Part shown: positions 1 to 3,557 of the stretch, in pieces
Numbering within the stretch: position 1 is the stretch's first letter
How the letters are laid out: every line of letters begins with the position of its first letter
Source: CAYFUR01 sp964346275
GTDB lineage: Bacteria > Sumerlaeota > Sumerlaeia > SLMS01
DNA: 6,260 nucleotides
Direction: 5' to 3'
Assembly (NCBI GenBank): GCA_964346275.1
Contig: CAYFUR010000151.1
Span: forward strand, 1 to 6,260
Translations under genes and position numbers: made by a program
Notes under the pieces: model-generated
Seen by the model: only the letters and a program-made list of their open reading frames with translations
What the model was told of the DNA's origin: nothing
Databases searched by the model: none

Positions 1-161
1 TGATGAGAAATTTTCCCATCCACGGGGTGAATTGCGACAATTGGACACGGAGACAATTGAGCCTCCCGAACGAGGGCGTCCTTGGAAATTCGGATTGGTT
101 CCGCCCCGATGATCCCGGAAAGATTGAGAAACCAGACAATGGCGAAACAAAGAACGCGCAT
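1..161 (-). CDS. N-terminal part of a secreted protein, cut by the left edge
   Basis: An open frame starts with ATG at 161-159 and stays open for 53 codons to the window edge. The first 20 residues read as a classical signal peptide: MR, then a hydrophobic stretch (VLCFAIVWFLNLSGII), then GA followed by EP, giving a probable cleavage after IGA. The mature part begins EPIRISKDALVREAQLSPCP. A Shine-Dalgarno-like AGGGGGG lies at 175-169, seven bases before the ATG. The gene is divergent from the propeller gene to its right. Signal peptide, ribosome site and absence of stops together make it more credible than the plus-strand frame over the same bases. I recognise no family in the visible part. 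The protein should act outside the cytoplasm; nothing more can be inferred. Confidence 0.6.
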   Translation of the reverse strand, partial: MRVLCFAIVWFLNLSGIIGAEPIRISKDALVREAQLSPCPIVAIHPVDGKISH

Positions 162-440
162 GATGCGTCCCCCCTGATCTCGAAGAGGCACTTGCCAGAA
201 ACAGCAGCCTCATACCGATGATGCAACTCCCGCGCCGGAAAAGCCCCTTGACAACCAGGCAGACCAAAACAGGATTGTCCACACACGGATTTAGTCCCGC
301 CGAGGCCTGATGTCCCTGCTTCAGAGGTTCATGTAGGAGCATCGGGGCATTGCCACAAATTGCCGAATGCGATCCACTCAAGGGAATATCTTTTGAAAAT
401 CATGCTTACTTCTCATACCAGAAGAGAGAAACCAGCCATT
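162..440. other. Divergent intergenic region
   Basis: These 279 bases lie between the start of the left-edge secreted gene (minus) and the propeller gene (plus). I see no convincing coding frame: the plus-strand frame entering from the left ends at 221 and lacks protein-like composition. Promoters for both genes should be here; only one plus-strand candidate (248-275) stands out. The propeller frame can be extended upstream to a TTG at 360 or an ATG at 402, but those starts would bury the signal peptide inside the protein. Confidence 0.6.
248..275 (+). promoter_or_regulatory. Possible sigma-70-type promoter for the propeller gene
   Basis: TTGACA at 248-253 is a perfect match to the -35 consensus. 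Sixteen bases further, CAGGAT at 270-275 matches the -10 consensus TATAAT at only three positions, including the key second A and last T. If used, it would leave a leader of roughly 160 bases before the ATG at 441. The weak -10 makes this tentative. Confidence 0.25.
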
Positions 441-1325
441 ATGAAATACATGCATTGCGCTTATGTCCTGTTGGTCCTTGTCCTCTGTGGCCCCGCATAC
501 TCGGCAAACACTGCCTACGTGACGGGTTTCTTGAGCGATAATATTGTGAAGTTTGACCTCGGGAATGGAGACGACGAACAAGTTGTTGCGCTCGACTCCG
601 AAGACAGGCCAAGAGGAATTGCAGTAGATGAAAACAATACACTCTTCATTGCACTTCGCGGAGGAACGCAAAACATCCTCTCATACAGCGAAGGCTCTGG
701 CATCGCGAGCCTGACCCAGTCTGTCGGTGGAACGGGATTGGGGATGCTCGAGATTATCGATGGTGGAAGAATCGCCGTTGCGGGAGACACAGGAGAAAAT
801 ATCATTATATATGATATTGATACGGGAGACGAAATCACCTCGATCAGCGTTACCAATCTTGGGTCAACGATTTCTCTCACTTCCACCGAATCATATCTGT
901 TTACAGCAGACTACTTCGATGGCGAGGTGGCGAAGTATGATTACACGTCCGAAATCCCATCTGGTACAACCTTTATCAATACCAACCTTGATCAGCCAAG
1001 CGGAATGACTATAGGGCATGGTGGGCAACTGGTTATATCCGATTCAGGCAACGGCCTCGTCCAGACTTTTGATATCGAGTCGGGAGCATTCCTTGGGACA
1101 CTCATAGATACGGACGTCCTGCCGGAAGGCATCCTGAGAGATGTCTTTTGGTCAGCAGAATTGGACTCCTATTTCCTTACAAAAGGCAACGCTCTCTACG
1201 AAATCTCGCCTAGCGGATCCCTGCTGAATGCATATACATCCACGTTGCTTTCACGCGCATATGGCATATCTATAGTTGCGAGCGGAGAGACTTCTCTTCC
1301 AAAAGACCTATGGAGAATTTATTAG
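441..1325 (+). CDS. Secreted beta-propeller (NHL/YVTN-like) protein
   Basis: This 294-residue exported protein probably folds as a beta-propeller. The ATG at 441 gives a clean signal peptide: MKYMHCAY, a Leu/Val core, then GPAYS with likely cleavage between S21 and A22. Upstream in-frame starts (TTG 360, ATG 402) would add 13 or 27 residues before it; ATG 450 is a minor alternative. The mature chain shows about six diverged units of roughly 40-45 residues of the type 'x-x-I-x-x-Y-D-I-x-T-G': NIVKFDLGNGD (34-44), IIIYDIDTGDEI (111-122), VQTFDIESGAFLG (207-219) and ALYEISPSGSLLN (251-263). Phrases such as RPRGIAVDENNTLFIA (57-72) and QPSGMTIGHGGQLVIS (185-200) are typical of NHL/SMP-30-like blades. 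Such propellers usually bind ligands or proteins; no catalytic residue is evident. The chain ends abruptly in LPKDLWRIY with no sorting motif or anchor. The gene is convergent with the DUF2905 gene, 28 bases away, with no visible terminator between. It is richer in A+T than the genes to its right. Confidence 0.85.
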   Translation: MKYMHCAYVLLVLVLCGPAYSANTAYVTGFLSDNIVKFDLGNGDDEQVVALDSEDRPRGIAVDENNTLFIALRGGTQNILSYSEGSGIASLTQSVGGTGLGMLEIIDGGRIAVAGDTGENIIIYDIDTGDEITSISVTNLGSTISLTSTESYLFTADYFDGEVAKYDYTSEIPSGTTFINTNLDQPSGMTIGHGGQLVISDSGNGLVQTFDIESGAFLGTLIDTDVLPEGILRDVFWSAELDSYFLTKGNALYEISPSGSLLNAYTSTLLSRAYGISIVASGETSLPKDLWRIY

Positions 1326-1353
1326 GTTACGGCCGCTTCTTTGATGCCAAGTA

Positions 1354-1572
1354 CTACCGCCTCAGCACGAGATTCAGCACAATTGTGAGAATAATGCTGA
1401 GGACGATGCAGGTGACGATGGGGAAGGAAAAGCTGAAGCCGTCCTTCTGCACGTGGATATCGCCGGGGAGGCCTTTGAAGCCCGCGCGGCCCAGGAGCCA
1501 GATCGCTCCGCCCACGGCCGCCAGGGCGAGGCCGCCGAGAACCATCAGCTTGCCGATCATCTGGCCGTCCAT
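1354..1572 (-). CDS. DUF2905 family small membrane protein
   Basis: A 72-residue protein of the length and layout of DUF2905. It has a first membrane helix at about 6-28 (IGKLMVLGGLALAAVGGAIW), the family signature GLPGDIHVQKDGFSFSFP (34-51), and a second membrane helix at about 52-69 ending in Arg-Arg. The GLPGD turn, followed by a short 'xxxxGFSFSFP' strand leading into helix two, is what identifies it. The function of the family is not established. The ATG at 1572 follows the lspA stop by six bases, so translation is probably coupled; an AAGGA at 1592-1588 inside the end of lspA is a possible ribosome site, though 15 bases away is long. ATG at residue 5 is an alternative start. It is the last gene of the minus-strand unit; the three final bases before the convergent gap are a TAG stop at 1356-1354. 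Confidence 0.88.
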   Translation of the reverse strand: MDGQMIGKLMVLGGLALAAVGGAIWLLGRAGFKGLPGDIHVQKDGFSFSFPIVTCIVLSIILTIVLNLVLRR

Positions 1573-1578
1573 GGCGCG

Positions 1579-2178
1579 TTAAATCCGTCCTTTCAAAAAG
1601 AGCACCGCCAGAATCCCCGCGCCGACGCATATACACGAATCGGCAATGTTAAACGTCGGCCAGTGATACTGGCCCCAGTACGCATCGATAAAGTCCACCA
1701 CATAGCCGCGGGCGAATCGGTCGATCATATTGCCAATGGCCCCCGAAACGATGAGAGCCACCGCCGCCCGGCCCCATTTTTCACCGGCGGGGAGCTGCCT
1801 CCAAAACCAAACGAGCCCCGCGATGGCCACGAGGCTGATAATCCCCAGCAGCGTCACGCGGCCATAGAGCATGGAAAAGGCCGCGCCGGTGTTCTCTGCA
1901 TAGACAAAACGCAGCAGCCCGGGAATGATGGGAATATCCGGCCGGTTGGCCCACATCGCCGCCGTGGGCTCGGCGCGGCCCCACCACTCGGGCTTGAGCA
2001 CCGCGATGGCCCAGAACTTTGTCGCGTGGTCGATGGCCAGCCAGCCCAGCACAATTGCGAGGCTCATTTTCCAATGAGCGATCCCGCCCGGCGGCGGCGC
2101 CTCGGGTTTTTCCTTTTTCTTTCGGTCGTTTTGCGTAGCCGCTTTCGGCTCCGGTTTTTCCGTCGTCTTCGGTGTCAT
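1579..2178 (-). CDS. lspA: Lipoprotein signal peptidase (signal peptidase II)
   Basis: This aspartic protease of the inner membrane removes signal peptides from diacylglyceryl-modified prolipoproteins. All family landmarks are present: D50 in LAIDHATKFWAI (helix 1), N96 in YAENTGAAFS, GNMIDR (149-154), VVDFID with D162, and FNIADS with D180. By comparison with E. coli LspA (D123 and D141), D162 and D180 are the catalytic pair. Four membrane helices are expected, around 39-60, 107-127, 135-152 and 178-197. At 199 residues it is longer than the usual 160-170: there is a charged N-terminal tail (1-35, rich in Lys, Glu and Pro) and a longer periplasmic loop after helix 1 (about 61-86, with PEWWGR). 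An internal ATG at 2067 would give 162 residues, but has only a poor, closely placed GGA. I keep ATG 2178, which has AAGAGA about five bases upstream. It precedes the DUF2905 gene by six bases. Confidence 0.96.
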   Translation of the reverse strand: MTPKTTEKPEPKAATQNDRKKKEKPEAPPPGGIAHWKMSLAIVLGWLAIDHATKFWAIAVLKPEWWGRAEPTAAMWANRPDIPIIPGLLRFVYAENTGAAFSMLYGRVTLLGIISLVAIAGLVWFWRQLPAGEKWGRAAVALIVSGAIGNMIDRFARGYVVDFIDAYWGQYHWPTFNIADSCICVGAGILAVLFLKGRI

Positions 2179-2220
2179 ATTTTCTCTTAGTCTTCTTCTT
2201 CCTCAGATGTCATGAAAAAC

Positions 2221-2283
2221 TCGACTTTCGACCCTCGATCCTCGACCATCGTCCATCGACCATCGAACCTCCATCCTCGATTC
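2221..2283. repeat. Nine tandem degenerate heptamers (consensus TCGACCA)
   Basis: Read on the plus strand from 2221, the sequence divides exactly into nine 7-base units: TCGACTT, TCGACCC, TCGATCC, TCGACCA, TCGTCCA, TCGACCA, TCGAACC, TCCATCC, TCGATTC. Eight of nine begin TCG and seven begin TCGA. The array ends just before the stop codon of the J-domain gene (2288-2286) and fills more than half of the 107 bases between that gene and lspA. On the transcribed (minus) strand the unit reads TGGTCGA. The short unit and lack of unique spacers exclude CRISPR. Confidence 0.85.
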
Positions 2284-2285
2284 AC

Positions 2286-3350
2286 TCACTCCCACCTCTC
2301 CTTCACCGCTTCCCAGGCGCGGTTGATTCGCTGGGCCTTGGCTTCGGCCATCTGGCGGAATTCCTCGTCGTCGTGGAATTTGTCGGGGTGATAGCGTTTG
2401 AGCAGTGCGCGATATTTCTGGCGCGCGGCGTCCGAGGGCGTTTCGCGCGAGAGGCCCAGGATTTCCAGGGCCAGCGGCTCGGACATTTTTTCCTCATCCG
2501 CCTGGCGCTGCTTTTCCTGGCGCTGGCGGGCTTCCTCGGCGGCGCGGTGCTTGGCCTCCTGGCGGGCCTTTTCCTGGCGCCGCTGGGCCGCGCCGGGGAT
2601 GACGTGCCAGACGCCTTCCTTGTCGAGGCGGACCGATCCGTGGAGGTCCTGGCGGAGGATTTCCTCAACCTCCAGCCGCGAGAGCTGGTGGCCGCGCTGC
2701 TCCAATGCCTCCTGGAGCGCCGTGGTCGTCGGGGGGTCGAAGGAAAACTCGATGAGGTGGAACACCAGGTTGGAGAGAAAAAGGCGCTTTTCCGGGTCGA
2801 GAGTCGCCGCCGAGGCGCGCGGGCCTTCCTGGCCGGGTTTCAGTTTTTTGGGAAGCGTCTTGGCACCGAAGTATTCGGGGCAGACGCTGGGCTCTTCCAG
2901 GGTCCGGACCAGCCGGCCCATGGACGCCAGCAGCGATGCATAGAGGCGGCGGAAGGACCCCTGGGTGTTCGAGGCGGGATGCTCGATATCCATGCGCGTC
3001 GTGGCGAGCATGACGCCTTCGTTGAGGAGGAGGACTTTTTCCTCGTAATCGGGCCCGACGGCCTCGCGCGTCCGCGCGGTCAGGTCCGCCGTCATGCAAA
3101 GGATCACATCCGCGCCGTCGGCGAGGGGCGGCGAGAGCGGTTTGCTGCGGTGGTTGCGCAGGGTGTATTTTTCCTGGCGCATGAAGGCGGAGGCTTCGGG
3201 GAGGGCCGGTTCCCCGCCCTGGGCCGCGAGCCCGGCGGAGTCGAAGGCGTTTTCAATATCCAGGTCCTCGCGGCGGGCCAGGCGCTCGGCAATGGCGCGG
3301 GCCATGGGGCCGCGGCACCGGTCGTCGTCGCTGATGAAAAGAAAACGCAT
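2286..3350 (-). CDS. Catalytically dead low-molecular-weight phosphatase domain fused to a C-terminal J domain
   Basis: A 354-residue cytoplasmic protein of two recognisable domains. Residues 1 to about 152 follow the low-molecular-weight tyrosine/arginine phosphatase fold: a first strand MRFLFI, a loop S7-DDDRCR13-GPMARAI, DSAGLAAQGGEP (37-48), LRNHRSKPLS (64-73), GADVILCM (79-86) and MDIEHP (120-125). The canonical loop is CxGNxCRSPM and the late motif DPxx. Here the nucleophile Cys is S7 and the general acid Asp is H124, so phosphatase activity is not expected, although R13 and C12 remain. Residues about 184-252 form a small predicted domain ending in VRLDKEGVWHVIPG, which could be a wing. 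Residues 254-288 are a highly charged helix (Gln, Arg, Glu, Lys). Residues 290-354 are a J domain with HPD at 321-323 and a DjlA-like ending (AKAQRINRAWEAVKE), which should stimulate an Hsp70 ATPase. The ATG at 3350 is chosen because it begins the first strand and has GGAG four bases upstream; a longer frame from 3428 adds 26 unlikely residues. The pairing partner and role are unknown. Confidence 0.93.
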   Translation of the reverse strand: MRFLFISDDDRCRGPMARAIAERLARREDLDIENAFDSAGLAAQGGEPALPEASAFMRQEKYTLRNHRSKPLSPPLADGADVILCMTADLTARTREAVGPDYEEKVLLLNEGVMLATTRMDIEHPASNTQGSFRRLYASLLASMGRLVRTLEEPSVCPEYFGAKTLPKKLKPGQEGPRASAATLDPEKRLFLSNLVFHLIEFSFDPPTTTALQEALEQRGHQLSRLEVEEILRQDLHGSVRLDKEGVWHVIPGAAQRRQEKARQEAKHRAAEEARQRQEKQRQADEEKMSEPLALEILGLSRETPSDAARQKYRALLKRYHPDKFHDDEEFRQMAEAKAQRINRAWEAVKERWE

Positions 3351-3354
3351 GGGG

Positions 3355-3358
3355 CTCC
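3355..3358 (-). promoter_or_regulatory. Ribosome binding site that fixes the start of the phosphatase-J gene
   Basis: On the minus strand GGAG lies four bases before the ATG at 3350-3348. This supports that start over the in-frame codon at 3428, where the extra residues do not belong to the phosphatase fold. Confidence 0.55.
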
Positions 3359-3545
3359 AAAAGGATAAGGATTTCCCGGCTCGCCTTGCTCGCGGGCTTA
3401 AAGTGGCGGAAGCAAGAGCCAGGTGCAAGCGCTCGAATTAAAATCCACCTTGCGGAATAGGCCGTGGCGTCCATGCTAGTGGAGAAGACGCACCCGCTCG
3501 CCGCCGGCCGGCCTGAGAGCGGGGGCCATTCCCCCCAGTTTGGAT

Positions 3546-3551
3546 GCAGGA
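3546..3551 (+). promoter_or_regulatory. Ribosome binding site that fixes the start of the glycosidase-like gene
   Basis: GCAGGA at 3546-3551 lies six bases before GTG at 3558-3560, a normal spacing. The alternative TTG at 3540 has only a GC-rich hairpin before it and no Shine-Dalgarno match, so GTG 3558 is preferred. Confidence 0.55.
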
Positions 3552-3557
3552 TCAATC

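Larger units (their letters stand above)
3351..3557. other. Divergent intergenic region with alternative hairpins
   Basis: These 207 bases separate the starts of two divergent genes and should contain both promoters. I find no consensus pair of -35 and -10 boxes that I would defend; TTGCAC on the minus strand (revcomp of 3421-3426) and TTGCGG near 3450 on the plus strand are weak. Near the plus-strand gene two inverted repeats are clear: CCCGCTC (3493-3499) with GAGCGGG (3517-3523), and GGGGG (3521-3525) with CCCCC within 3531-3536. They share 3521-3523 and cannot form together. Confidence 0.5.

Noticed and set aside
3..221. Plus-strand frame of 72 codons at the left edge
   Set aside because: It is antisense to the minus-strand frame with signal peptide and ribosome site, and has no protein-like features of its own.
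480..500. Lipoprotein lipobox in the propeller signal peptide (LVLCG)
   Set aside because: The residue before Cys is Leu rather than Gly, Ala or Ser, while AYS-A gives a normal signal peptidase I site a few residues later.
1326..1353. Bidirectional terminator between the convergent genes
   Set aside because: The 28 bases contain only the short CGGCCG palindrome, with no stable stem and T run.
1453..2190. Plus-strand frame of 245 codons across lspA
   Set aside because: It lies opposite the certain lspA frame; its composition (Arg, His, Pro rich) is typical of the antisense of a GC-rich gene.
2221..2283. CRISPR array
   Set aside because: The unit is only seven bases, with no spacers between copies.
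2172..3368. Plus-strand frame of 398 codons
   Set aside because: It is the antisense of the phosphatase-J gene, whose minus-strand product shows real domains; long antisense frames are expected with GC-biased third positions.
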